NCBI GenBank assembly: GCA_949987565.1
Contig: OX465102.1
Location: 17,558,968 to 17,622,967, forward strand
DNA from: Luidia sarsii
Lineage: Eukaryota > Echinodermata > Asteroidea > Paxillosida > Luidiidae
Direction of reading: 5' to 3'
Length of the DNA stretch: 64,000 nucleotides
Shown: positions 44,401-56,400 of the stretch, piece after piece
How positions within the stretch are numbered: position 1 is the first letter of the stretch
Layout of the letters: every line of letters starts with the position of its first letter
Notes under the pieces: model-generated
Database searches by the model: none
Seen by the model: only the letters and a program-made list of their open reading frames with translations
What the model was told of the DNA's origin: nothing
Position numbers and translations under genes: made by a program

Positions 44401-47400
44401 TGGCGTTGCTGCCTGGACCTTGCACGGGGAGCTGGGATTTGACTTGATGGGCGAGCAGGTCCGCTCAGCCGGACTCACTGCCTGCCACTTGACTGGGCTT
44501 TGGCTCCGGGGCGAAGCTGATGGGGAAGCCTGGACGTCCTCCAGTCTTCCGCGAGTCTTAGACTCAGGTGCTACCTCCTTCTTGGCAGGCTCTTGGCCTA
44601 TCGCTTGGTTTGTCTTGACAGCCTTGCTTTCACTGAGGTTTCTTGGATCCGGCGACTTCCGGGGAGACTTTTTCGGAGAGATGCGAGGAGGAGGAGGGGA
44701 CGCTGGAAGGGACCCAGGAGGTGGTGGGACTATCAGAGCCTCTATGACTCCGATGTCAAAGTCCGAGACTGGAGGTGGAGGGATGACGGCGCTGAGAAGC
44801 TCCTCGTCCAGCTCGACCGAGTCCAGGGCCGGCGGCGGGGGGATGATGAAGGCGGCGATGAGATCGTCCACGCTCTCCTCCCTCTCCCAGAGTTCGCCGG
44901 GCTGGTCGGGCGGGGCATCGAGGGTGCTCAGGTTGGGGCTGCTGCCGTGCAGCGTGGAGATGCTGTCCGTGTCCGAGCCCGGGCAGCCGGGCTGATGCAG
45001 GGAGCCGTCCTGCTCCTGCTCCGGCTTGTTCTCCTGGTGCTCTGGGGTCGGGGTGGGGTCCCGATCGGCGGCCGGCTCGGCCGGCGACTGCTGCCTACCG
45101 ATCAGGCTGAAGTAGTCGCACGGGGAGTGGCTGGCTCCCGGCTCGTCGGAGACCCCGTTGTCGATGATCTCAGAGGAGATGGTCTCGTTGCCGGAGTCTG
45201 ACTCGCACTCCGGTTCCCGTCGCGCCGATTCGTCTTGCTCCCTTGCCACACGGACATTGATTGAGTCTAAGGCAGTCAGCTGCACTCCGTGGGCTTGGTG
45301 GGATGTATCCTCCTCTTCGGAGTCCGGATCCGGGGAGGGAAGATCGATGATGGACACGGGCACGGGAGAGTCGGACACCTCCCGGCCTACGGCGGGCGGC
45401 TCTTGGACCGCGTGCTCGTCGTCCTCTCCGGAGTAGACGGTGGAGAGGTCGAAGGGAGGGATCTCCAGCTGGACCCGGGAGCAGGGCTGGTCCTCACCTT
45501 TGACGGGGCTGTCCGCCGGCGAGATCTGGGTCAGGTCCACGATGTCGCTGTCCACACTGGAAAGGGAGTAGGAGGAGAGGTTGCGGAAGGACTCCACCTT
45601 CTTTCCGCGCCCCGGATTCTGGCCGCTTCCCTCCTCCTCTTCTTCCTCCAGAGCATCCGAGTGGGAGGCGAGTGTCTTCTTGAGGGCCAGCACCAACGAA
45701 TCCTGCGGCAAAATCTTGGCCCTCTGGGCAACACCTCCCACTGCGGGAGGATCTGGAGGTGTCGTTGCCCACTCCTCCCCGCTCCTTGTTCCTCCCTCCA
45801 CGTCTTCCTCCTCGCATGGCGTCTGGCAGATCTCCCGGACGGGGATCAGGCTGTCGTCGTTGTAGATGGCGTAGTGGAGCATCTTGACCGGCTCGGGGGC
45901 CGTCTGCTCGCCCTCCTCAGCAGGCGGTGGGGACAGGGCCACGGTGTCGCTGACCTCTAAGCGCTCGGTCTGCGAGGGCCTCGGCTGGTCTGCTCCCGAG
46001 CTCTTCTCCTCCTCCTCCTCCTCTGACGGCACCTCCCGGAAGACCTGCTTCTCGTCCGCCCCGTCGATGGTCATCTCCTGCCGACTTTCGGCGGGCCCGG
46101 GGAGTCCGGCCTCCTTGCCCCCGACCTCGGCCGGCCTCAATTCGAACATCTCCTCCACCAGGTCCGAGAGAGGGTTCAGGTCCAGGTACAGGTCACCCTC
46201 GGAGACGGAGCTGCTGTCCGACTTGCTCAGGAGGCTCTGGTCCAGGGAGTTGTTGGCATTCCGGTGGAGGAGTAGACCCTCTCCTTCCTCCTCCTCCTCC
46301 TCCTCCTCCTCTCCTTCCTCCTGGATGGTAAAGGCCATGACTGCGCCATCTGGCTGCCCTCCTGAAGCTTGCACGAGATGAAACCGCCCTTCAGATTTCA
46401 ACCTTAAAGGAAAACAAAAACAAAAAGGAAATAATTCACTTTTTTTACATACATGATGCAGCAAAAAGGCACATGGCATTGTTATTGCTGAAATTGTTCA
46501 GCACTTATAAAGTTCATGGTAACATACTGCATGAGCTTTTCCAGCAACAACTACTTTAAAAAAAAGCTACTTCAAAGTCAAAGTCAAAGATTTAGGAGTC
46601 ATTGTATTGGATATATCTGATGAAGTCAAAGATTTAGGAGTCATTGTATTGGATATATCCGATGAAGTCAAAGATTTAGGAGTCATTGTATTGGATATAT
46701 CCGATGAAGTCAAAGATTTAGGAGTCATTGTATTGGATATATCCGATGAAGTCAAAGATTTAGGAGTCATTGTATTGGATATATCCGATGAAGTCAAAGA
46801 TTTAGGAGTCATTGTATTGCATATATCCGATGAAGTCAAAGATTTAGGAGTCATTGCATTGGATATATCTGATGAAGTCAAAGATTTAGGAGTCATTGTA
46901 TAGGATATATCTGATGAAATCAAAGATTTAGGAATCATTTTATTGGATATATCCGATGAAGTCAAAGATTTAGGAGTCATTGTATTGGATATATCCGATG
47001 AAGTCAAAGATTTAGGAGTCATTGTATTGGATATATCCGATGAAGTCAAAGATTTAGGAGTCATTGTATTGGATATATCCGATGAAGTCATAGATTAAGG
47101 AGTCATTGTATTGGATATATCCGATGAAGTCATAGATTAAGGAGTCATTGTATAGGATATATCCAATGAAGTCAAAGATTTAGGAGTTATTGTATTGGAT
47201 ATATCCGATGAAGTAGTTTTCTAAAGAAAGAAAAAAGACATTGATGTTTTTTTACTGAAATCAGAGCATTATTGACCTTGTTGACCTTTAATGATTTCAT
47301 TTCATTCAGATTATGCTCTGGTCAGGCTCTGACTCAGGTCAGGCTCTGACTCGGGTCAGGAACTGACTCGGGTCAGGCTCCCACTTAGCTCAGGCTATGA

Positions 47401-50400
47401 CTCGGGTCAGGCTCCGACTCAGGTCAGGCCATGAACTAGATCAGGCTCTGATTCAGGCCAGGCACTGACACAGGTCAGGCTCTGACTCGGGTCAGGCCCT
47501 GACACAGGTCAGGCTCTGACTCAGTTCAGGCCCTGACACAGGTCAGGCTCTGACTCGGGCCAGGCTCTCACTTAATAGCTTAGGCTCTCACTTAGCTCAG
47601 GCTAGGACTCGGGTCAGACTCTGACTCAGGTCAGGCTCTCATTCAGGCCAGGCCCTGACACGGCTCAGGCTCGGACTCAGGTCAGGCTCTGACATGGGTC
47701 CGGCCATGAATTCGGCCAGGCTCCCATTCAGGTCATGCCCCGACTCGAGTCCAGCTCTGACTCACAATGGTCAATAGCATTCCTCACCTGTTGATGTAGG
47801 CCACGTCCTCCTGGTAAGAGGGAGGGCCCGAGGACAGGTCCACCATGTGCTCCCCTTCCCGGACCCTGCTGACTCTGGATTCGGGCCGGCCGTTGCCCAC
47901 GCCCTCCCCGGCGCCGCAAATGAGCTCAGAGACCAGATCGTTGGGGTAGTTCCAGTCGGCCGAGACCACACGGTGCCTGCTTCGATAGGCTGGCGCTGCG
48001 GTAAAAAGTAAGGATTGCCCTGACGTGAGTGATGGCCTCATGAGAATTCTGGTGGGGTGGGTGCCACGGACACACAGGTGGGCCGCCACCAAAAAATTCT
48101 CCTAAATTTAGAAGTCCTCCCTGCAGTTAATCGAGTTGTCAGCCAAAATTCTGCCTCGTGAATGAGCTTGGCAAAAATAACGGGAAAAAAAATGTACCGG
48201 TAAATAAATTCCCGGCAAAGACAAGATAAACTATTTGGAGAAGGCCAACCTGAGGTTGCAGTCCTACAGTTCAATTCACACGGTCCAGTCAAAGTTTTCG
48301 TAAACAAAGCCATGGCCTTAGTTCGAGCTTAGGCAGTGGGGGTGGGGGGGGGGGGGTGATGGGTGGTGAGGTGGTTCATTGGTGGCATGATCCCATAGAG
48401 CTCTATAAATAAACTAGAGCGCGCACTCCCCTATCAACGCGCGGTACGAACGTGTGCCGACATGGACGCGCATCCGCCATTACCAAAAAGGTCAACTTCA
48501 GCTCGAAGTGCCCGGATGTCAGTAGCAATCGCGCGTAATATGAATGGGGAAAAGTATAGCCGAAAGGTTTTGAATGCGGGAACTAAAATGTTATAGAAAT
48601 GGTTTTTAGTAATGAAAGGAAAGGCCATCAAAACCTCAAGGGATTGGCGACTTTAAATGTCCTACTTTCTTTTGTAAAAAAAATTGGGATTCGTTTGCCT
48701 CATAGAGATCCATGCATTTGCACCTCTTTGGTAGTGGCGTCGCAGTCCCCTTGTCGGCACAAGTCACGCGATGAGTGCGCACTCTAGTTTATTGATAGAG
48801 CTCCATGCATGATCCTTACCTTCTGTCTCCTGGGAGTGGGAGTAATGGGACGGAAGGAGGGAGTGGTTGCTGTCCACAAACAGGCGGTAGTAGCCGTTGA
48901 CGAGTGTCACCATGTCGTAGGCGTCGTCGTGGGTCAGGCGTAGTACAATGGGCTGCCAGGAGAACAAACACAGTCTGGATGAAATCAGGGGCCAACTTCA
49001 TGGAGCAAACATTTGATTAAGCACGAAAAAAAAAATCATCCTCAAAAGAATCAGATTGCCAGCCAATGTCAACATGTCAACCCCCCCCCAACCGGTCGTT
49101 GCCCACCTGTTCGTTCTTGACGTGCAGTTCCAGCCTCAGGCAGTCACCACTGACGGCAGCGGGACTCAGCTGCAGACCAGTCAGCTGGCTGAAGTCAGCC
49201 AGGCGCGAGGTCACGTTGTTCTCCTGACTGATGACCTCGCTCACTCCGCACTTGGGCCCCACCAGGACCGTGCAGTGATAGTCAGGTGACGAATCCCCAC
49301 CATCACTTCCCTATCATAGAGTTAGAAAAAAAATGAAAAACAAAATGAAAATTTTTAAAACTCTCTAAGTCATTTTGCACATCCCCCGGTATCAATACGC
49401 AGACGAATCCCCACCATCACTTCCCAATCATAGGGTTAGAAAAAAAAAATGAAAAAAAAATATGGAAAAAAATGATAAAACTCTAAAGTCATTTTGCACA
49501 TATCCAGTCGCAGATATTTTATCATTTTTTTTGCGTCAGTGAGAATGTAATTCAGTGAGGGTCTGCCCTACGCAATGTGTAATTACTGCTGTAAGGTCAT
49601 TCCTTTTTACCTAATTGCCCGCTGATTTTGCATCGGTTGGAATGCAGTTCAATGAGGGTTTGCCCTACTCGATGTGCAATAACCATTGCATGATCAGATC
49701 TTGGCCTAATTGCCAAGTGATTTTGAATCAGTGAGAATGTAGTTCAAGGAGGGTTTGCCCAACAGCATGTATACTTATCGCTGCATAGTCAGTGCTTTGC
49801 CCAACTGCTTGATGGCTTGCATTGGTGAGAATGCAATTCAATGAGGATTTGCCCTACCGCATCTGATGTAATTCAGTGTAATTATCATTATATGCTCAGT
49901 GCTATGCCAGATTGCCTGTTTCCAAGAAAAAAAAAACATTGGCAGAAAACCACGATATATCAATCCTCATGGGATAAATGGGTTTATCAGCCAGAGTGAC
50001 TTACCACCATGGTTCCACTGAAGTACATGCCACCAAAGGACCTCAGGTCACATACAATCTTCAGGTAGTGCAGCTTGGCTTGTAACTCAGTCAGATGCTG
50101 AGAAGGGGCAGACAAGGATAAGTACAACCTACGGTAAACTTTCTGCAAGGATCCGGAGTTCAGACCACCGATGCAACTGCATTACGCCGTGAGACATGAC
50201 AGCGCGGCATCTGCGCTTATTCCAGAGTGACAAATCGCTTCGGAACATAACAATTATAATTATAATAACCTATGACGGAAATCAATATCACTTTTTGTTA
50301 TTCACCTCAGAGATCACTGTATCACAAGGATACTTTTAACACTGTCCAGTTATAAGACAAGCAAATATATGTTTCGAAAAAGGGGTTAATAAAAACATTC

Positions 50401-53400
50401 AAAGCACTTAAAAAAAAAAATGCATATTCTCTGGTGCACAGACGGATTCGCCGAATATATGGGTACCAGGGATGACAGTAAGACGAAGCACCATTCAGTG
50501 CACAAAGCGCACTGACACCACTGGTGGCCCATCTAAATCGGTAATGGCAGCAGTATTTACAATGGCGCGCTAGCCAACAATCACCATTATACCCAGTCCA
50601 GTAAAGATGGCTGCCTGTGCAGTAAAGATGGCTATGTATGGTAAAGATGGTTGTGTATGGTAAAGATGACCTATAACCCATGACCTTTGACTTGGGTCTA
50701 CCTTTTGGCCTGGGGCGCAGAGTCCCTGGCTCTGCTTGAGGTGGTGGTTAATGAGTCGTCTCAGCTCCTTGGGTTTGGTCTGTTTGACGACCGACGGAGG
50801 TAGGAACCTCTCCACGCCGTCTTCTCGTCTGAGGATGCCCATGAAAGAAAGGTGGGGGGGGGGGGGGAAAGAATGAAAGTCCACTTATTTATCAAACCCT
50901 CAAAGAGTTACCCAGCACCTAATGGGGCACTACCAAGAGGTACTTGTAACCTCAGAAGGCGCCAAAAGGTACCCTCTCTTCGGACAACCTCACCTTGGTG
51001 CTGTCTCAAGCGGAAATGCACAACCCTAGCCTAGAGTGGGTACAATGCACCGCACCACAGTCAAGATGGACTGGGGTGGATTTCACAAAGCCTTACGATG
51101 CATCGTAACTCAACTTACGATGGATGACCTATCGTAAGTTGTGTTAAGCCGTATGGTTTCTGTGCATTGCTCGTCGTCTTGCAATTGATCGTAATTTACG
51201 ACGAGTTTGGTGAAATCGACCCCTGCAGCTGGAACCCCCCCCCCCTCCCGCTAGACAGATTCCCACTTACTCCAGCGCTTTCAGCGACACCTTGGCCGAC
51301 TGCTTGCTGCTCAGGAAGTGCTGCTGTATCTGCAGCGCTGCCAGACGGACGGTGCGCTCGCTGTCCAGGTCCTCGGCAAACTTCTCCCCGATGATGTCGT
51401 TGCAACACTGCCGGGGACAAGAGGAGCAGAGGGGCTCCCGTCAGTGATGCAGAGATGTGGAACGAGAACCGCCCTCCCACTGTGCCAACATACTTCAAAC
51501 CCGGGGCGAATTTCATAGAGCCGTTTAGGCAACAACAACAAAAAATGTCACGATTCACAAGATCACTTTGCCCAACAAAATTTTACTTGTATTTCATGCT
51601 GAGTAATGAAGAGTGGGATACAAGTCAAAAGCAATTGACATCACATTATAATGTGCTTCGTAATTTTGTTTAAACGGGGAAGAATGTTCACGATTAGCAG
51701 ATTTTCACGCTTAAGCGGCTCTATGCTTCAGTGTGAAAACCCGGTAAGCATGAAAAGTCTACCTCGTGTAAACAGCACTACAAAACCCCATGCCAATGTA
51801 ATGCCAGTTGATTTTGACTTGTACCGCACAATTCTTTACTTTGCATGAAATGAAAGTGAAGCTCTGGTTGGCAGGGCGATCATATGAATCTTGACTTTTT
51901 GCACTTCAGCAAATTTTGATGCTTAAACAGTTCTATGAAATTGGGCCCAGGAGTTTATTATTTTATTCATTTATGTGTATTTCACATATTTCAAACAAAT
52001 CAATGAAAAACTGACTGGGAGCTTTGGAATAAATTGAAAAAAAAAATGAAAAAAAATTGCAATGATTTGAACATGATACCTCTATAGAAATGGCTATTGA
52101 AACATTTAAATGGCGGATTAAAAAAATGCATTTTTTTTTGCTATTTTTTTGTCAACTGATTATGAAAGAATGGGACATCAACCATATCGAATCATCAAAA
52201 AACAAGAAATTATACATTTCAAGAAAAGAAATTACCCCTGCTGGGTGGAACAGCCAATTATTCGCAAAGGCATAGCACGACTTAAGGGACCTAGTTTAAC
52301 AGCGGTTTGATTGACAGATTATTCACTCAACCTTGCTACATTGGGTGAAGCAGACTTTGCTGTGATTGATTACAGCCCAGGCTACCGATGAAGAGTCTGT
52401 TGGGTTGGTTGCTGACAGTAGTGACTCCAGCAGCTTCGACTGGCAAGGTATGATGACTGAAACCCATACTGGCAAGACCACCATCGGGTTGTACCCACGT
52501 ATACAGCACACTTTTCCAACTTTTCATTTCTACCGCGAAGAAATGGTGCGCATTATACACGGGAAGTTACGGTACCCAGGGCCAACCTGCATCCAGCGAT
52601 TTACCTGCAAATAGAAGTAGTCAAAGGCCTTGGCGTCCCTACTCAGGAGGTCGTAGGCATCCTGGGGGGCAAAGGTCACCCGCAGCAGGCACTTCCACTG
52701 CTGGCTGCCGGGCCGAGTGGCAATCTAGGAGCGAGAAAATGGAGTCAGATCAAATCTGTTGCAACGACAACAGCCACAGAAGCCTACCATGTAACTATTA
52801 TGACACATGATGGTGACGAATACTGCATGAAGTACAATTAAGTTTTTCTTGTTTAATTGAGTGAATTGTAAAAGTCAAACAAATAAAGGGGAATCTCCCC
52901 CCCCCCCAAAAGAACACCTTACATTTATTTAAAAATAAAATGCATCCACTTTGTTTGATCCCCGAGCTGCTATAGCCAGGTTTTATACAACAATTGGTTG
53001 CTTGCATCTGCATGAACTAATGATGGCTCCTGGAGATGTTATCATGGGAGTTAATGGTTGAATGCTTCTGACGGCGTCCCGTAAGCGCAGAGTTCCGCAT
53101 TAAGCAGAGCCAATGAAACTGGGCCCTGGTTACCGGGGAAGGCAGCGGCTGTACCTGGGCTAGCGTCTCCTCCTCCTGGAGTATGGTGTACTTGGTGGAG
53201 CCGGCGGATTCCTCCATGTTCAGCACCACCAGGGAGAAGTGCTCCATGCTCCTCAGCGCGAGCTTATCCCTCAGGTTCCGCAGAACCTCCTGGAAAAAAA
53301 CAACATCAACAACAACACAGTCAACTTGAGAGGAGATCTCCGGCTATTCCGGGTGAAGACAGCAAGTTAACCACTTGACAATGCCACAGCAAAAGGCAAA

Positions 53401-56400
53401 AGTGACCATCAGACTCTGTTGAAGTAAACAGAGAGGAAACTTGACCGGGCCATTTCCACTGGACTTAAACTGGGCCAAGCAATCATTGTCTCAGTCAGTT
53501 TAACCACTTTGTGCCGCGGACACTCTGTTTGTGGTCCGCTCAATGGTTACACTATGTGACAGGCTCTCCGAAACTGGGCACCACTAATGTCTAAGTTTTA
53601 AGCAAAGACTCTTTTTTCACACTCAAACAAAACAATCAGAATGACAAAGACCCGTTTTGACACAAGTTGCCACATGATCAGTGGCAACAATTGCGCTTTT
53701 GTGGAACCCTTATACTGTGGATGATCGAGGGATAGCGCACTGCCACGGGAGACATTGTGTTGGCATGTCACACAGCCCAATGGCTGTCGGTCAGGTAGTG
53801 GAATTCCACCCACATTCTTCACCACAAACTGTACGCTCGGTTGGGGCCGACCAACTCAAAGATTTGACTGCCTGGAGGCTAGTCTGCAGTCAGGGGCTAC
53901 ATGTATCAGTATCAGTACACACACACACACAAGTTGTACTACGCTCCATTGACGATTGATGACAAAAAGTGTGCCCTTTTTGAACGGGTAATCCTTTGAC
54001 AAAAGCGACACTGATGTCTGAATTGCGCCAGATTTTACTCACTTGTACACATACGGTAGTGTACCCTTATCGATTTACACAAGTATTTTACAGTGATGTA
54101 TTGTTCCATATTGTCTAAGTTTGTAAATTATGCATTGTTCAAAGACCCCCGTATGGCGGTCAAAGGCACTGGAAAAAACGGTCGGCATACAGTGGTTAAC
54201 CAAACAAATCTGACAGAAACATGGCTTTAATAAATAGATAAAGTCCAAGGAAATGTTTTTATTACAAAAAATTAGGGGGGGAGTCTTCAATTTGTATCTC
54301 CAACCAATTGGTCTTGACATTACCTTGACTGTTGTCTTGTTATCATATCTGAAGGACTTGGTCTGACCATTTTCCAGGTACACCTTAAGGACACTTGGTA
54401 AGTAGACAAGGCTAGGCTGGGATTGACCCTGGGGGAAAGTAAAAGAAAAAAGTACATTTCAGGATTAATAAAAAAGGGAAAAAAGGGGGCGGGGAGGTGA
54501 GGGGATGGGAGGGGAGGGGAGGAGAGGGAGGGAAGGTGAGGGGGAGTGGAGGGCAGGGGAGGGGAGGGGAGGGGAGGTAGGGGAGGGGAGGGGAGGAGTG
54601 GAGAGGAGAGGAAGAGAGGAGAGGAGAGGAGAGGAGAGGAGAGGAGAGGAGAGGAGAGGAGAGGAAAGGAGAGGAGAGGAGAGGAGAGGAGAGGAGAGGA
54701 GAGGAGAGGAGAGGAGAGGAGAGGAGAGGAGAGGAGAGGAGAGGAGAGGAGAGGAGAGGAGAGGAGAGGAGAGGAGAGGAGAGGAGAGGAGAGGAGAGGA
54801 GAGGAGAGGAGAGGAGAGGAGAGGAGGGGAGAGGAGAGGAGAGGAGAGGAGAGGAGAGGAGGGGAGAGGAGAGGAGAGGAGAGGAGAGGAGAGGAGGGGA
54901 GAGGAGGGGAGAGGACAGGAGAGGAGAGGACAGGAGAGGACAGGACAAGAGAGTAGAGGACAGGAGAGGAGAGGAGAGGAGGGGAGAGGAGAGGAGAATT
55001 ACCGGGGCTACTTCGGCAGCCTTGACATTATCGGCAAAGCGGACTCGTGAGGGACGGGACTTCAGCTTCTGCTTCTTGTTGGCACTGAGGAAGGAGGACT
55101 TGAGGCCCGTCTTGTCGATGTACGGCTGGATAACTGCCAGACGGATAGTCTCCGAGGATTGCCTGTCGATCACAAGGAGAAAGAGAGCGGAAAAAATAAA
55201 AACACAGCCAAGGAGGAGTGAGACATCTCCATGGCAACGTCTAGGGACTGCACAGCATCCTGCCTGGACTTGCCTCTCATGTCAAAACAGGTGTTCGTGA
55301 GACAGGCCAATCTAAGGACATTAGGGGTAGGGTAGCTCAAGGTCGACCCAATTAGATTTGCATTTCAGACAGGCAAAGATAATGTCCTGGAGTGCATGCA
55401 AATGAGGGAAGGGTTGCTGATCAACATCTCCCTGAACGACTCCCTCGTCGAGTCATGCATCCTTGTTGTCGGTGATGCCAAGCCTTTTCTGTATTCAGAA
55501 TGTTGCCTTTAATTCGGTGCAGCACAAACCTCCCTTGCCAGTCATGGTACACATGCAAATGCCCAAATATTGAAAGAGAGAGGCAGAGAGGGTGGGGGAG
55601 AGGGAGAGGGAGAGGGAGAGGGAGAGGGAGAGGGAGAGGGAGAGGGAGAGGGAGAGGGAGAGGGAGAGGGAGAGGGAGAGGGAGAGGGAGAGGGAGAGGG
55701 AGAGGGAGGGGGAGAGGGAGAGGGAGAGGGAGAGGGAGAGGGAGAGGGAGAGGGAGAGGGAGAGGGAGAGGGTGGGGGAGAGGGAGAGGGAGAGGGAGAG
55801 GGAGAGGGAGAGGGAGAGGGAGAGGGAGAGGGTGGGGGAGAGGGAGAGGGAGAGGGAGAGGGAGAGGGAGAGGGAGAGGGAGAGGGAGAGGGAGAGGGAG
55901 AGGGAGAGGGAGAGGGAGAGGGAGAGGGAGAGGGAGAGGGAGAGGGAGAGGGAGAGGGAGAGGGAGAGGGAGAGGGAGGGGAGAGGGAGAGGGAGAGGGA
56001 GAGGGAGAGGGAGAGGGAGAGGGAGAGGGAGAGGGAGAGGGAGAGGGAGAGGGAGAGGGAGAGGGAGAGGGAGAGGGAGAGGGAGAGGGAGAGGGAGAGG
56101 GAGAGGGAGAGGGAGAGGGAGAGGGAGAGGGAGAGGGAGAGGGAGAGGGAGAGGGAGAGGGAGAGGGGGAGGGAGAGGGAGAGGGAGAGGGAGAGGGAGA
56201 GGGAGAGGGAGAGGGAGAGGGAGAGGGAGAGAGAGAAAGGGAGAGAGAGATAGAGAGAGGAGAGAGAGGTCGACAGGCAAGCCCTGACATTAGTAACAGC
56301 TGACCTGATTCGCTCAATGATGTAGGGACCGTCTTTCATCTTGACGTCCTCCCCGTTCAGTCGGAGGATTTTGTCGCCCGGCAACAGCTTGCCGACGGAG

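Noticed and set aside
43857..45960. Several 180-320 codon plus-strand frames
   Set aside because: Antisense shadows of the giant FRMPD4-like exon, rich in Ser/Gly/Arg as expected from its codon bias.
46607..47091. Repeat protein of 14-residue units
   Set aside because: A perfect 42-bp satellite with no codon-type variation, inside an intron; no transcript evidence.
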